Notes: generated by a model not told the origin, from the sequence alone. Shown: positions 27,481 to 36,892, counted from the first letter of the stretch. The stretch: 64,000 bases of DNA from Candidatus Obscuribacter sp. (GCA_021772095.1 JADYXR010000011.1:28146-92145), one strand, 5' to 3'. A program made the numbers and translations.

Positions 27481-29110
27481 GTTTGTCTTCATCGAGGCTG
27501 ACTAAATTCCACTTACCTTTTGCCTCGACTACGTGCAGCGAGTCTTTGAAGAACAACTTGAACACCTGCAGATACTTATCATTTAGTATCAAAAAATTAG
27601 GCGCCTTTGTGGTCGCCAAAAATTGCGGACAATCACTCGGCCCAGCGAATTCAAAGACATTCTTCTTCGCATAGAAAGCCAAGATCGGACTTTCGTTAGC
27701 CAGTACGCCGATGCTCGGATCTTTATCCAGAAGTTTGGTTCGTTCGATCAAATATTCGAGCGATTCATTTCCTTTGCGAAACAAATGTTCCAATGCAATC
27801 GGCACCATAATACCGCTGGCAGAAAGACACAGAACGAATAACAAAATGGTAGCTGTTCGGATTTTCGAATTGTAAACCAGGGCACCATATGCGAAGTATC
27901 CCAAAATATAAGCGATGACTCCTATACTCACGATGGTTAGCAGATCGGGAGAAGCAGCCAACAGCCTGGGAAGAACGAACAGTCCGACAGTGCAACCAAT
28001 TACCATGACTGGTGCCAACCAGAAGATAAATCTTCGTCGACCTAATCTAATGACCTTATCGAGAAGAACGCCCGTCAGAATTGCAATCGGTGGGGCGATC
28101 GGCAAAAGGTAATGTCCCAACTTCGACGAAGTCACCAACAACAGTGCAAGTGTTCCAAACAACCAGCACCACGCGGCAATGCAAATCTGCGCTCGCGGAC
28201 TTTTGGAAAATCGCTTTTCAGTCTTCGGTCGAAACACTGCAGGTGCACTCGCCAGAAGTGGCAGCCATGGAATGAAGCCACCTAAAAGATAAGGCGCGTA
28301 AAACCAGATCGGCGATAGATGCGACTTCGACTTGCCTGACAGCCTTCCAAAGTTCTGGTCGATAAAGAAGAATTTGGTAAACGCACCGTCCGATGCAATA
28401 TGTTCTGCGACAAACCAGGGCAGTGCCACTATTAGTGGTATCGCGATTCCAAGCAAAGGTTTTAGTGAAAAAATTCTCCGTTTGAAATCACCAAACGATT
28501 CACTGGTGACGACTAAGAAGCCGCCAATGCAAATGCCAACGACCGCTACAGCTAATGGTCCTTTGCTCAGAAAGGCAAGTCCCAAACAGATATATGCTGG
28601 AATCAGACCTTTGGTCCAACCAAAAACAAGCGTTCGCAGCAGCAGTAACGTGGTTATCGTCGTCAGTAAAACAAGAGGCATATCTGTCAATGCAATGTGA
28701 CCGACAACAGTGAAAAGCGGCATGGACAACAGCGATAAGCCTGCCATCAACGCGGCCCGTCTACCGACAAATGGCAGAACTAGAACAAAAAGTGCAACTG
28801 CACTACCAATCGCGCCCAGAGCCGAAGGCAAGCGCGCCGCAAATGTATTGATACCAAAAGTCAAATAAGACGCGATGATCAGCCAGTAGGTCAGAATTGG
28901 TTTGAAGTAGTAAGGTTTGTAGTTGAGGTAAGGTGTGATGAAATCACCTTTTTCCAACATCTCGCGCGCCGCTTCAGTGTAGTAAGCATCGCTTGTGTTC
29001 AGAATTCCAGTGGAGCCGAGTGCAGGCAGATACATCAATGCACCAACAGTAATGATGATCCACAGAAGTTTGCTGTCCTGCCGTTGCCAGCATCTCTTAT
29101 CCGAACTCAT
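27464..29110 (-). CDS. GT39 membrane glycosyltransferase (ArnT/PMT-like)
   Basis: 548 residues with about 11-12 TM helices. The first periplasmic loop has NTSDAYYTEAAREMLEKGDF followed by PYYFKPILTYWL, matching the catalytic Asp region and substrate-lipid motif of ArnT-like transferases that use polyprenyl-phosphate sugars. A soluble C-terminal domain (about 440-548) is present. It probably glycosylates a lipid or protein on the periplasmic side. Convergent with, and overlapping, the PAP2 gene. Confidence 0.88.
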   Translation of the reverse strand: MSSDKRCWQRQDSKLLWIIITVGALMYLPALGSTGILNTSDAYYTEAAREMLEKGDFITPYLNYKPYYFKPILTYWLIIASYLTFGINTFAARLPSALGAIGSAVALFVLVLPFVGRRAALMAGLSLLSMPLFTVVGHIALTDMPLVLLTTITTLLLLRTLVFGWTKGLIPAYICLGLAFLSKGPLAVAVVGICIGGFLVVTSESFGDFKRRIFSLKPLLGIAIPLIVALPWFVAEHIASDGAFTKFFFIDQNFGRLSGKSKSHLSPIWFYAPYLLGGFIPWLPLLASAPAVFRPKTEKRFSKSPRAQICIAAWCWLFGTLALLLVTSSKLGHYLLPIAPPIAILTGVLLDKVIRLGRRRFIFWLAPVMVIGCTVGLFVLPRLLAASPDLLTIVSIGVIAYILGYFAYGALVYNSKIRTATILLFVLCLSASGIMVPIALEHLFRKGNESLEYLIERTKLLDKDPSIGVLANESPILAFYAKKNVFEFAGPSDCPQFLATTKAPNFLILNDKYLQVFKLFFKDSLHVVEAKGKWNLVSLDEDKPTHSP

Positions 29111-29219
29111 TCGCCCCTTGGAAGCAACGCTCGAAGTGACGTCGTGCTACCTACGGCGATACTAACCTAAATCGGAGTGGACTGACTGTAAAATCGTGTG
29201 AATACAGATTCGCGACGGA

Positions 29220-29585
29220 TTAGTCGACTTCGAATTCAATCTTGATTTTGCGACTTGATTTTACAGGTTTGCCGTTCAATTGAGCAGGCTTAAATTTCCA
29301 TTTTTTCAAAGTGCGGAGGGCGACATCGTCGACTTCTTGCGACCCGGTCGAACTGACCAGACGAACCTCGAATTTGCCGTCCGACTCGATAGTGAACCGC
29401 GCGCAGCAGCTTTTCTTGCACGATTGCTCGGTGTGCTCCGCCGGCAGCTCCGGCTGCGGTGCTTCTAAGGCAAGCGCGTCTTCATAGCTGGACGAGTCGG
29501 TGGTTCCACCCTTAAGTAGAGGCGAAGCGCTGACGGGGGCGGCTATAACCGCAAGAGCTAAAAGGAGCGCGTACCAAAGTCTCAT
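29220..29585 (-). CDS. TonB C-terminal domain protein
   Basis: 121 residues from the ATG at 29585 (MRLWYALLLALAVIAAPVSA). The frame extends to a TTG at 29612, which would overlap the operator. After a signal peptide or anchor and a short Pro/Glu linker comes a TonB-type domain: ARFTIESDGKFEVRLVSSTG, then LRTLKKWKFKPAQLNGKPV. A CKKSCC cluster precedes it. It is much shorter than E. coli TonB, so whether it energises the receptor at 23465-26146 is uncertain, but both genes carry the same Fur-like upstream sequence. Confidence 0.82.
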   Translation of the reverse strand: MRLWYALLLALAVIAAPVSASPLLKGGTTDSSSYEDALALEAPQPELPAEHTEQSCKKSCCARFTIESDGKFEVRLVSSTGSQEVDDVALRTLKKWKFKPAQLNGKPVKSSRKIKIEFEVD

Positions 29586-29604
29586 AGGGGTGGACCTCTG
29601 CGAG

Positions 29605-29628
29605 AATGACAATCGTTTTCATTATCAT
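29605..29628 (-). promoter_or_regulatory. Fur-box-like operator of the TonB-like gene
   Basis: Located 20-43 bp upstream of the ATG at 29585. On the minus strand it begins ATGATAATGAAAACGATTG, a near match to the Fur consensus, and it shares 13 contiguous bases with the site upstream of the TonB-dependent receptor. Confidence 0.72.
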
Positions 29629-29703
29629 ACACGACATATCCGAATGAATCACATTAAACATGCTCGTCAGTTTAAAGTGATCGATTGAACGGGGTTCTAA
29701 ATG

Positions 29704-29736
29704 AAAATTCCAATTGAATGGAACACCCAATTGGAA
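29704..29736 (-). terminator. intrinsic terminator of the atp operon
   Basis: On the minus strand TTCCAATTG (29736-29728) pairs with CAATTGGAA (29716-29708) and is followed by TTTTCATTT. It lies about 45 bp after the gamma-subunit stop. Between the two are short direct repeats of AGAAGTTCGAATT (two exact copies, and one with a single change). Confidence 0.75.
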
Positions 29737-29780
29737 CTTCTAATTTTCGATGTTCAAATTCGAACTTCTAATTCGAACTT

Positions 29781-30734
29781 CTATTTACCTTGCAACGCTT
29801 CTGCACCGCCGACGATTTCAAGCAATTGCTGCGTGATATCGCCCTGACGTGCTTTGTTATAAACGAGCGTCAAATCTTGAATCAACTCGCCGGCTTTCGA
29901 AGTTGCGTTGCTCATTGCGCCCATCCGAGCTGCAAGTTCTGATGCTGATGCATCGAGAAGCGCTTGATAAATTACGTTTTCAACGTACTTAGGAAGCAAT
30001 TCTTCTTCCATCAATTCAAGCAAAGAAGGTTCGAAGATCGTTTCTGCACTCAATGGGAAGTTGTCGACACCTTTCGGTAGTTCGACGGGCAAAAATTTGA
30101 TCAATTGAGTTTCTTGTTTGCCAAGATTGATGAATTGCGTAGCGATAATTTCGACACTATCAACTCTAGTTTCCAAATCCTCAACTTTCACATCGTCTTC
30201 GGAAACTTCGTTGTTCTTCGGCTTACCATGCGTGTACAAGATACATGCGTAATCCGCTATCAGCTTAGCGGTTTCGTAATTCGGAACCACTGAAAGGTTT
30301 GAGTACGATTTGATCTTGGTCAAGTTTTCGTCTTTAACTCGTTTGAAAAATCCGGCGGCTTTTAAACCAATGGAAATCAGATCTACCTGAAGTCCTTCTG
30401 CTTTCAGTTCACGAATACGTTTGATTGCTGCTTTAAATACGTTGGTGTTGTACGAACCGCACAAACCGCGATCGGAAGAGATCACGATGAGAGCTACTCT
30501 TTTCGGGTTTGGTCGTTTCTCCAACAAAGGCAAGTCAAGCAAGTCGATCGGATTTGTTTCGTGAACAACCTGTTGAAGCATCTGCACTACTTTACTGGTG
30601 AATGGACGAGTTGCAAGAGTTCTGGCTTGCGCTTTTCTTACTCTCGCCGCTGCCACCATTTGCATCGCGCGCGTAATTTTCTGCGTTGATTTAACGCTTC
30701 TTATACGTCCGCGAATTGCTTTCAGGTTTGCCAT
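29781..30734 (-). CDS. atpG: ATP synthase gamma subunit
   Basis: Central rotor shaft of F1. N-terminal MANLKAIRGRIRSVKSTQKI and C-terminal YNKARQGDITQQLLEIVGGA are diagnostic. 317 residues, longer than the usual 285-290. The extra length is a charged stretch between HGKPKNN and VDSVEIIATQF (about residues 172-195). The cyanobacterial/chloroplast regulatory insertion, which sits further on after the LLPL motif, is not visible. Last gene of the operon, followed by a terminator. Named atpC in cyanobacterial usage. Confidence 0.97.
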   Translation of the reverse strand: MANLKAIRGRIRSVKSTQKITRAMQMVAAARVRKAQARTLATRPFTSKVVQMLQQVVHETNPIDLLDLPLLEKRPNPKRVALIVISSDRGLCGSYNTNVFKAAIKRIRELKAEGLQVDLISIGLKAAGFFKRVKDENLTKIKSYSNLSVVPNYETAKLIADYACILYTHGKPKNNEVSEDDVKVEDLETRVDSVEIIATQFINLGKQETQLIKFLPVELPKGVDNFPLSAETIFEPSLLELMEEELLPKYVENVIYQALLDASASELAARMGAMSNATSKAGELIQDLTLVYNKARQGDITQQLLEIVGGAEALQGK

Positions 30735-30821
30735 TTGATTTAAAAGCCTCCTGCGTTGACCGGCTTCTGGTGCCGGATACGCTGATGCGAGTTACTTACG
30801 TAGTCGTTCCGATTTTCGGTC

Positions 30822-32345
30822 TTACTTGACGAAGAAGTTTGATTTGAACTTGTTGAGGTGTTCCTTCAATTCTTTTTCGGTTTCTTCACTGACTTTGTCG
30901 CCAGTGAGAAGTTTTGCGGAAACTTCTTTGCCTTGAGCAGCAAGATATTTAAACCATTCGGCTTTGAATTTCAGAATGTCATTGTTGGCGATATCATCAA
31001 GAATGCCTGCGTTAGCGGCGATCAGAATGGAAACTTGTTCGGCCAATGACAGTGGTTCAAACTGCGGTTGTTTCAAAACTTCCATCAGTTTTTGTCCACG
31101 CTTGATCTGATCTTGCGTTGATTTATCGAGGTCGGATGCGAATTGTGCAAACGCTTCCAGTTCTCTAAATTGAGCAAGGTCGAGACGAAGCTTACCGGCT
31201 ACGGCTTTCATTGCTTTGGTTTGAGCGGCACCACCTACGCGGGATACGGATACACCGGCGTTGATAGCGGGACGTACACCGGCGTAGAACAAATCTGTTT
31301 CAAGGAAAATTTGTCCGTCGGTGATTGAGATAACGTTGGTCGGGATGTATGCAGATACGTCACCGGCTTGTGTTTCTACGATTGGAAGTGCGGTCAAACT
31401 GCCGGCTCCAAGAGCATCGGACAATTTTGCCGAACGTTCCAGCAAGCGACTGTGCAGATAGAAAACGTCTCCAGGAAACGCTTCACGACCTGGCGGTCTT
31501 CTCAGCAACAACGACATAGCGCGATAAGCTTGAGCGTGTTTCGACAAATCGTCGTAAACCAGAAGTGCGTGTTCGCCCTTCATCATGAAGTATTCGCCGA
31601 TTGCGCAACCGGCATATGGTGCCAGGAATTGCAGAGCTGGTGCATCGGTTGCAGCGGATGCCACGATTACCGAGTACTCCATTGCGCCTTTGTCTTCGAG
31701 AATTTTATGAAGGCGGGCGACGTTGCTGGACTTTTGACCGATAGCGACATAAACGCATACTGGTCTGTCTGGCTGGTTCTTCTGGTTGATGATGGCGTCA
31801 ACTGCGATTGCAGTTTTTCCGGTTTGACGGTCGCCGATGATCAATTCGCGTTGTCCACGTCCGATCGGGATCATGGCGTCGATAGCGGTTAGTCCGGTCA
31901 TCAATGGTTCGTGAACGGATTTACGTTTTACGATCCCTGGTGCGATCAATTCCATCGGTGCGAATTCATCGCTGGCGATTGGACCTTTACCGTCGAGTGG
32001 CTGTCCGAGCGGGTTTACAACACGACCGAGCATGCCGGGTCCGACAGGAACAGAAGCGATCCGTCCAGTCGTTTTTACTTCCATACCTTCATGGATTTTG
32101 CGGCCTTCACCAAGAATTACAACACCAACGTTATCTTCTTCAAGGTTGAGCACCATCCCTAGTGTCTTGGCTTCGTCTTGAAACTCAACGAGTTCCATGG
32201 ACATGGCTTTCTCCATGCCGTAGACGCGGGCGATACCATCGCCGACCTGGAGCACGCTTCCGACGTTGCTTACGCTAAGCGCCGATTTGTATTGCTCTAG
32301 TTGCGCCTTCAAAACCGAGGTGATCTCGTCGGGTCTGATTGCCAT
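30822..32345 (-). CDS. atpA: ATP synthase alpha subunit
   Basis: Non-catalytic nucleotide-binding subunit of F1, 507 residues. Walker [16 protein letters not shown] and the alpha signature [20 protein letters not shown] are present. Preceded by delta (gap 96 bp) and followed by gamma (gap 87 bp), the order seen in cyanobacteria. Beta and epsilon genes are not in this cluster. Confidence 0.98.
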   Translation of the reverse strand: MAIRPDEITSVLKAQLEQYKSALSVSNVGSVLQVGDGIARVYGMEKAMSMELVEFQDEAKTLGMVLNLEEDNVGVVILGEGRKIHEGMEVKTTGRIASVPVGPGMLGRVVNPLGQPLDGKGPIASDEFAPMELIAPGIVKRKSVHEPLMTGLTAIDAMIPIGRGQRELIIGDRQTGKTAIAVDAIINQKNQPDRPVCVYVAIGQKSSNVARLHKILEDKGAMEYSVIVASAATDAPALQFLAPYAGCAIGEYFMMKGEHALLVYDDLSKHAQAYRAMSLLLRRPPGREAFPGDVFYLHSRLLERSAKLSDALGAGSLTALPIVETQAGDVSAYIPTNVISITDGQIFLETDLFYAGVRPAINAGVSVSRVGGAAQTKAMKAVAGKLRLDLAQFRELEAFAQFASDLDKSTQDQIKRGQKLMEVLKQPQFEPLSLAEQVSILIAANAGILDDIANNDILKFKAEWFKYLAAQGKEVSAKLLTGDKVSEETEKELKEHLNKFKSNFFVK

Positions 32346-32441
32346 TTTGTTGTCCTCTAACCTCTTATATATTCGGTGTTCTTACTTATTGATCGTTTCG
32401 GTTTTTAATCGATTCGATTTTGGTTGGTCAAAAACTTTTTT

Positions 32442-33005
32442 CTAAACTGCCAGAAGTTCTTTTTCAACAACCGCGAGTTTGCCTTTCAAGCTGCCGTCTA
32501 TGACTTGATCTCCAAGTCGTAGAATGACGCCGCCAAGAAGGCTCTTGTCGATTATCACTTCCAGTTCCAATTTTTTACCGAGGTGTTCGGTAAGTCGTGC
32601 CTTGATGTCGGCGATTTCAGAAGTCGTCAGTTCTTTGGAAGAAGTAAGCTTGGCGCTGACAATATTTTTCTTTGCTCTCAAAAGTTCAGCGAATTTTTCT
32701 TCAAGTGATTTGAGAAGATCGAGACGTCCACGCTCTGCAACCAGCCGGAGCAAACGTTGAGTGATGTCGGAAAGCTTGCCTTCGAACGTCTTGAGCAAAA
32801 GGTCTAACTTTTTCGGGGCTTCAACGGCAGGATGACTGAGTACGGTGGCGAAATCCGGATTGGCGGCAATCACTTCATTGATACCAATCAAATCAGCGAG
32901 AACTCGCTCCGAAGTGGCGAACTTCTCTGCACCGTCTGCTTGCTGAGCGAGCTCCAGAGCTGCCTCCGCATATTGTGCTGCAACTGCCTCCAACTCACCT
33001 TTCAT
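32442..33005 (-). CDS. atpH: ATP synthase delta subunit
   Basis: Peripheral-stalk cap connecting b/b' to alpha. 187 residues with VAAQYAEAALELAQQ at the N terminus, the conserved LVAERGRLDLLKSL in the middle, and the C-terminal IIDKSLLGGVILRLGDQVID. The start ATG lies 18 bp after the b-subunit stop. Confidence 0.96.
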   Translation of the reverse strand: MKGELEAVAAQYAEAALELAQQADGAEKFATSERVLADLIGINEVIAANPDFATVLSHPAVEAPKKLDLLLKTFEGKLSDITQRLLRLVAERGRLDLLKSLEEKFAELLRAKKNIVSAKLTSSKELTTSEIADIKARLTEHLGKKLELEVIIDKSLLGGVILRLGDQVIDGSLKGKLAVVEKELLAV

Positions 33006-33023
33006 TCTTTGCCGTGGCCTCCG

Positions 33024-33620
33024 TTATTTTTCTGACCGAGTAGTGGCACCAACTGCAGTGCCCGGTGCGAATGATTGCCCTGATGGACCGCTCAATGAAT
33101 CGAGCTCTTGCATGAATTGAGAAAGCAGTCGTTTGTTGTCCGACTCGCTGACATTTTTCTCGAGATAACTTTGTGAAAGTTTCACAGCCGCTTCGACCGC
33201 TGCCGTGCGCACTTCAGTGATGATCATCTGCCGTTCGTTGGCGAGCGATGACTCAAGCTTGCGATGCAAATCTGCTACTTCGCGAGTGGTTTGACTCAAG
33301 ATTTCAGCTTTCAATTGTTGGGCGACGGTCTTTGCTTCATCAACAATTTTGTCTGATTCTTTTTGAGCATTTTCCAAATTTCTTTGTTGCTCGGCGAAAA
33401 ACGCGTCAGACTCGGCTTTGACTCTGGCTGCCGATTCCATCTGTTCATTGATCGCACGCTCGCGCTTTTCGAGCATCGGCGGAACCAGTTTATTGATTCC
33501 ATAAATCAAAAATCCAACCAGAAAAATCCAGTTGATAACATTGCTTTTGAAATCAAGAACGACGTCCATCAGTCCGGGTTGATGGTGCTCTACTTCAGCT
33601 AGGAAAAACATTAGATTCAT
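33024..33620 (-). CDS. atpF: ATP synthase subunit b
   Basis: Peripheral stalk. 198 residues: a short periplasmic N-terminal part (LAEVEHHQPGLMDVV), one TM helix (NVINWIFLVGFLIYGINKLV), then a long charged coiled coil. Its ATG overlaps the stop of the preceding b' gene (ATGA-type, shared base at 33620), so the two are translationally coupled. The C-terminal 25 residues are Ser/Gly-rich and non-conserved. Confidence 0.95.
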   Translation of the reverse strand: MNLMFFLAEVEHHQPGLMDVVLDFKSNVINWIFLVGFLIYGINKLVPPMLEKRERAINEQMESAARVKAESDAFFAEQQRNLENAQKESDKIVDEAKTVAQQLKAEILSQTTREVADLHRKLESSLANERQMIITEVRTAAVEAAVKLSQSYLEKNVSESDNKRLLSQFMQELDSLSGPSGQSFAPGTAVGATTRSEK

Positions 33621-34096
33621 CAGATTGCTTCCTCCAACGCTTTCTTCACTTGTTCTTCGTTGACATCGAATTTTGGATTTTCTCCAAGAACTTTGCCGAC
33701 GATCTGTTTTACGAGTTGAGCTTCTTCGACGATCAGTGAATCAAGCAAGACTTTCTTCTCGCCTTGCAATTGACCTCTGGACTCGTCGAGGCGCTTGCGG
33801 CCTTGTTCTTTAACTCCACCCAATTCTTTGTTTCGAACTGATTGAGCTTCAGTAACTGCGGCCGTAATGATCGCTTGAGCTTCCTCGCGTTTTTTGGCGA
33901 GTTGCTGCTTGTAAGTATCAGTTGATGAACTTGCCTCATCCCGAGCCGCTTTAGCAGCTGCAAGATTGCCGGCAATCATCAGGTTTCGTTTTTCAATAAC
34001 CTCGCCGACTGGTTTCAAAAACCACTCATTCAAGAGGTACATGAAAACTAGAAAGCTGATAAGAAAAAATAGAATTGTTGCGTTCGGGAAAAGCAT
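33620..34096 (-). CDS. atpF2: ATP synthase subunit b'
   Basis: Second, divergent peripheral-stalk subunit that forms a heterodimer with b in phototrophs and their relatives. 158 residues: TM helix at 6-28 (ATILFFLISFLVFMYLLNEW), then a coiled coil rich in Ala, Lys, Glu and Gln. A separate b' gene directly upstream of b is a cyanobacterial-lineage hallmark and the best taxonomic marker in this window. Confidence 0.94.
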   Translation of the reverse strand: MLFPNATILFFLISFLVFMYLLNEWFLKPVGEVIEKRNLMIAGNLAAAKAARDEASSSTDTYKQQLAKKREEAQAIITAAVTEAQSVRNKELGGVKEQGRKRLDESRGQLQGEKKVLLDSLIVEEAQLVKQIVGKVLGENPKFDVNEEQVKKALEEAI

Positions 34097-34202
34097 TTAG
34101 GTACGGTTTCCGTCGGTAAATTTTCCGTCGCCAGTTTTCACTGCGATATTGCCATCGACCTGCATGAGCGAATGTCACTCATGCAGGTGTTTCGTTTACT
34201 TT

Positions 34203-34508
34203 TTAGCCACCCAATCCCATTGGGAAAAGGTAAAGAAGAACTGCTACGACGAAAGCGAACAGACCGAGCGCCTCCATCAGTGCTGCAAACAGAAGACCGT
34301 TTGCAACGAGCTTACCAGTCATCTCAGGTTGACGAGCCATTCCTTCCAACGCTTTGGAAGCTGCGATACCGATGCCGATACCAGGTCCGAATACACCGAC
34401 AGCGGCGATACCGGCGCCGATTCTCGATGCAGTGGTTACCATAGCTCTCAAAGTTTCAGGATCCATCACAGCTGTTGTGCCTGCTTGGGCAATTAATTGG
34501 TGGTCCAC
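34203..34508 (-). CDS. atpE: ATP synthase subunit c
   Basis: Proteolipid of the rotor ring, 101 residues with two TM helices. Helix 1 has the packing motif GPGIGIGIAAS. Helix 2 carries the ion-binding E79 in AALMEALGLFAF. The residue after Glu is Ala rather than Ser/Thr, and the helix 1 Gln ligand of Na-type rings is absent, so proton coupling is predicted. The N terminus is about 18 residues longer than in E. coli. Confidence 0.97.
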   Translation of the reverse strand: MDHQLIAQAGTTAVMDPETLRAMVTTASRIGAGIAAVGVFGPGIGIGIAASKALEGMARQPEMTGKLVANGLLFAALMEALGLFAFVVAVLLYLFPMGLGG

Positions 34509-34641
34509 TTATCTCACTCTCCTCGACTTTTGCTTCGCATTTAGCGTGTTGATGCCACATGAAACACGACTAACGAATTCTTCGAAATTCGAGAATTCAA
34601 GCCAGTCCGCTTCAAAAGAACCCACTGATTATATCAGTACG

Positions 34642-35400
34642 TTAGTGATGGTCTGCGACTGCAAGACCAATGTAAATGGAGGTCAACAACGCAAATACAA
34701 AAGCTTGCAAGAATGCGATGAAGATCTCGAAACCCATGACTGCGACTGGGGCTACAATCCATGGCAACAACATCAATGCCACCATTCTGGTCAATTCGTC
34801 GGCGGTGATCACTAGCAGCAAACGCAGTGCCAGTGTCACTGGGCGGATTATCAAGTCCATCCATTCGATTAAACCAAGTGGTTTGAAATACATACCGATA
34901 TAATGCATTCCGTGTTTTTGAATGCCGGCGTAAATGTACGTAACCAGCGCTATGACTGCCAATCCGGCGGTGACGTTGATGTCAGTGGTTGGCGAAGCAA
35001 CCTCGAAATGTCCGTGTCCATTCGGCAAATGCGGATAGCCTGGAATCGCAGTTAAAAGCGCCCATGGGAGGATTCCGAACAAATTGCCTGTTAACACAAA
35101 AATAAATATCGCCGCAATAAGCGGTAAGAATTTCTTGTAGTCATGACCGATTTGACCCTTACAGAGGTCGTCAAGAAAGGTGTAGATGCTCTCCGCTATC
35201 GCTTGTCCGGTGCCGCCGGGGCCAGTGGATGTCAATTGAGGGCGAACTACTAGAGCGAGCACCAAAACGAATATCATGCATGCCCAGCTCGACAACATGG
35301 TGTCGACGTGGACTGTCGCCATCGGACCAAAAGGGGTCGAGATGTCTGCAATCGGTTTTAGTGCTTCAAACTGTGACGTATGTAAATGCTTGTCTAACAT
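34642..35400 (-). CDS. atpB: ATP synthase subunit a
   Basis: Stator channel subunit, 252 residues and about five to six TM helices. The essential Arg is in LALRLLLVITADELTRM, and the C-terminal QAFVFALLTSIYIGLA is typical. The N-terminal HxHxxxxE-type segment is present in loose form. Located between the I and c genes. Confidence 0.96.
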   Translation of the reverse strand: MLDKHLHTSQFEALKPIADISTPFGPMATVHVDTMLSSWACMIFVLVLALVVRPQLTSTGPGGTGQAIAESIYTFLDDLCKGQIGHDYKKFLPLIAAIFIFVLTGNLFGILPWALLTAIPGYPHLPNGHGHFEVASPTTDINVTAGLAVIALVTYIYAGIQKHGMHYIGMYFKPLGLIEWMDLIIRPVTLALRLLLVITADELTRMVALMLLPWIVAPVAVMGFEIFIAFLQAFVFALLTSIYIGLAVADHH

Positions 35401-35584
35401 AATGCCCCTGACGCCTGATGCGAGGTTCTAAAGCGCAATCGCGCGCGCATAGAACACGACAAGAAATGATATCAGACAAGGAATCTAAATCATGATGCCA
35501 GAGCTCGTCTGGCTTAAGCTGGTAACGAAACTTGAGAATTGGCGCGTCAAGCGGTTTGCGGCTGACAAGTGCTGATATTTTGTT

Positions 35585-35893
35585 TTAGAATAAACTGGAC
35601 TTTTCTTCTTCAGGGTCGTCTGGAAGCGGCTTCCCACGGTTTGGCATGCTGCGCTCGATCTGCTGAGAAGTTCTAAAAATCTGATAAATGGCGGCGGAGA
35701 AACCAGCTGTAAGTCCAGCCATCATCAGCCCGACCGCCCACATTTGGCTGTGCAACAGCCGATCGCCGATGAAGTAACCACCAAAACCGAATACGCATGT
35801 ATATACGACCAGCGCCATGCCCCACTGGGCCGCCATCGCCACGGTTGATGGTCCGCCTTCATTGACCGATTTTTGCTCAGAGGGATCTTTCAT
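35585..35893 (-). CDS. atpI: AtpI/AtpZ-like protein
   Basis: 102 residues with two TM helices (MALVVYTCVFGFGGYFIGDR and MWAVGLMMAGLTAGFSAAIY), matching the AtpZ/AtpI family that assists c-ring assembly or Mg/Ca transport at the start of atp operons. First recognised gene of the operon. About 185 bp separate it from subunit a. Confidence 0.88.
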   Translation of the reverse strand: MKDPSEQKSVNEGGPSTVAMAAQWGMALVVYTCVFGFGGYFIGDRLLHSQMWAVGLMMAGLTAGFSAAIYQIFRTSQQIERSMPNRGKPLPDDPEEEKSSLF

Positions 35894-35996
35894 CTTCTTT
35901 TAACTCCTCTTCGACAACTTTCTTGAGATCAGGCTCGTCAAGCGATTCTAATGGTTCAAACGCGACTTTCGGAAGATTCTCAGACACTTCGCCCAT
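35877..35996 (-). CDS. possible 39-aa acidic leader ORF
   Basis: An ATG at 35996 opens a 39-codon frame (MGEVSENLPKVAFEPLESLD and onward, rich in Glu, Asp and Lys) whose TGA at 35877-35879 lies 17 bp inside the atpI frame. Overlap of this kind suggests translational coupling, and the composition is protein-like. The ribosome site is weak (GAAG) and I know no family. It could be a leader peptide or chance. Confidence 0.35.
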   Translation of the reverse strand: MGEVSENLPKVAFEPLESLDEPDLKKVVEEELKEDERSL

Positions 35997-36154
35997 TGGC
36001 TTCTATATTTAATGTAGCTTTACCTGAGCCCCCCGGTGTATGGTTGACCAACTTAAGATTGGGAATAACAAAATTGAGTATTTGCTACACTTAAGTATCT
36101 ATACTGGCGTTAAATCTGGGCCTCGAGCCAGAGCTTTAAAGGAGCTTTCCGAGA

Positions 36155-36892
36155 ATGTTCGACCGCATCGCTATGGTTTTCAAGGCAATGGTAAATGCCT
36201 TACTGGGTAAGGTTGAAGACCCCCAGATGATGCTTGAACAAACCTATCAGGAACTGCAATCAAACCTGATTCAAGTCAGGCAGGCTGTGGCTCAAGCAAT
36301 CGCGACTGAAAAGCAGCTGGAGCAGCAGCTTCAGAAAAACAAAGACCAGGCGGCTACCTGGCAAAACCGCGCCGCGATGGCGGTTCAACAAAACAACGAC
36401 GACCTTGCTCGTCAAGCGTTGCAGCGCAAAACGCAGTACGCCCAGGCTGCACAAGATTTAGAAGTGCAATTGAAATCGCAGAAAGAAGCTACATCCAATC
36501 TGCGTCAGCGTCTTACAGAGCTGGAAAACGAAGTTCAAAAAGCTTATACGAAGAAACAAGTGCTGATCGCAAGAGACAAGGCTGCTCAAGCCACGTCCAA
36601 AGCCAATGAGATTTTGTCGAAGTCATCGGCCTCCGGCGCGCTGTCTACCTTTGAAAGAATGGAAACGAAAGTCGCCGAGAAAGAAGCCAAAGCAGCTGCT
36701 TACGCAGAACTAAGCGGCGACTCGCTCGAGAAGAAGTTCAAAAACTTCGAAGGTCAAGCAGACATCGAATTGGAATTGATGGCATTGAAGGGCAACATGG
36801 GCAAAGACGCCGGTGCCACGCTGATTACGCAGAATCATTCTGAAGATGCAGTGCTTCTTGAAGTCAAAGATGAAGACGAGATTCGCTCTTAA
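36155..36892 (+). CDS. pspA: PspA/Vipp1 (IM30) family protein
   Basis: Membrane-binding ESCRT-III-like protein that forms rods or rings and protects the inner membrane. 245 residues, almost entirely helical coiled coil. Typical features are the start MFDRIAMVFKAMVNALLGKV (amphipathic helix 0), EDPQMMLEQTYQEL, and AIATEKQLEQQL. A C-terminal extension after the conserved helices is Vipp1-like, but Vipp1 and PspA cannot be separated by eye. Strong AAAGGAG ribosome site. Divergent from the atp operon. Confidence 0.92.
   Translation: MFDRIAMVFKAMVNALLGKVEDPQMMLEQTYQELQSNLIQVRQAVAQAIATEKQLEQQLQKNKDQAATWQNRAAMAVQQNNDDLARQALQRKTQYAQAAQDLEVQLKSQKEATSNLRQRLTELENEVQKAYTKKQVLIARDKAAQATSKANEILSKSSASGALSTFERMETKVAEKEAKAAAYAELSGDSLEKKFKNFEGQADIELELMALKGNMGKDAGATLITQNHSEDAVLLEVKDEDEIRS

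Noticed and set aside
36040..36110. Possible sigma-54 promoter ahead of pspA
   Set aside because: A TTGCT element is present, but no GG lies at the required -24 spacing.
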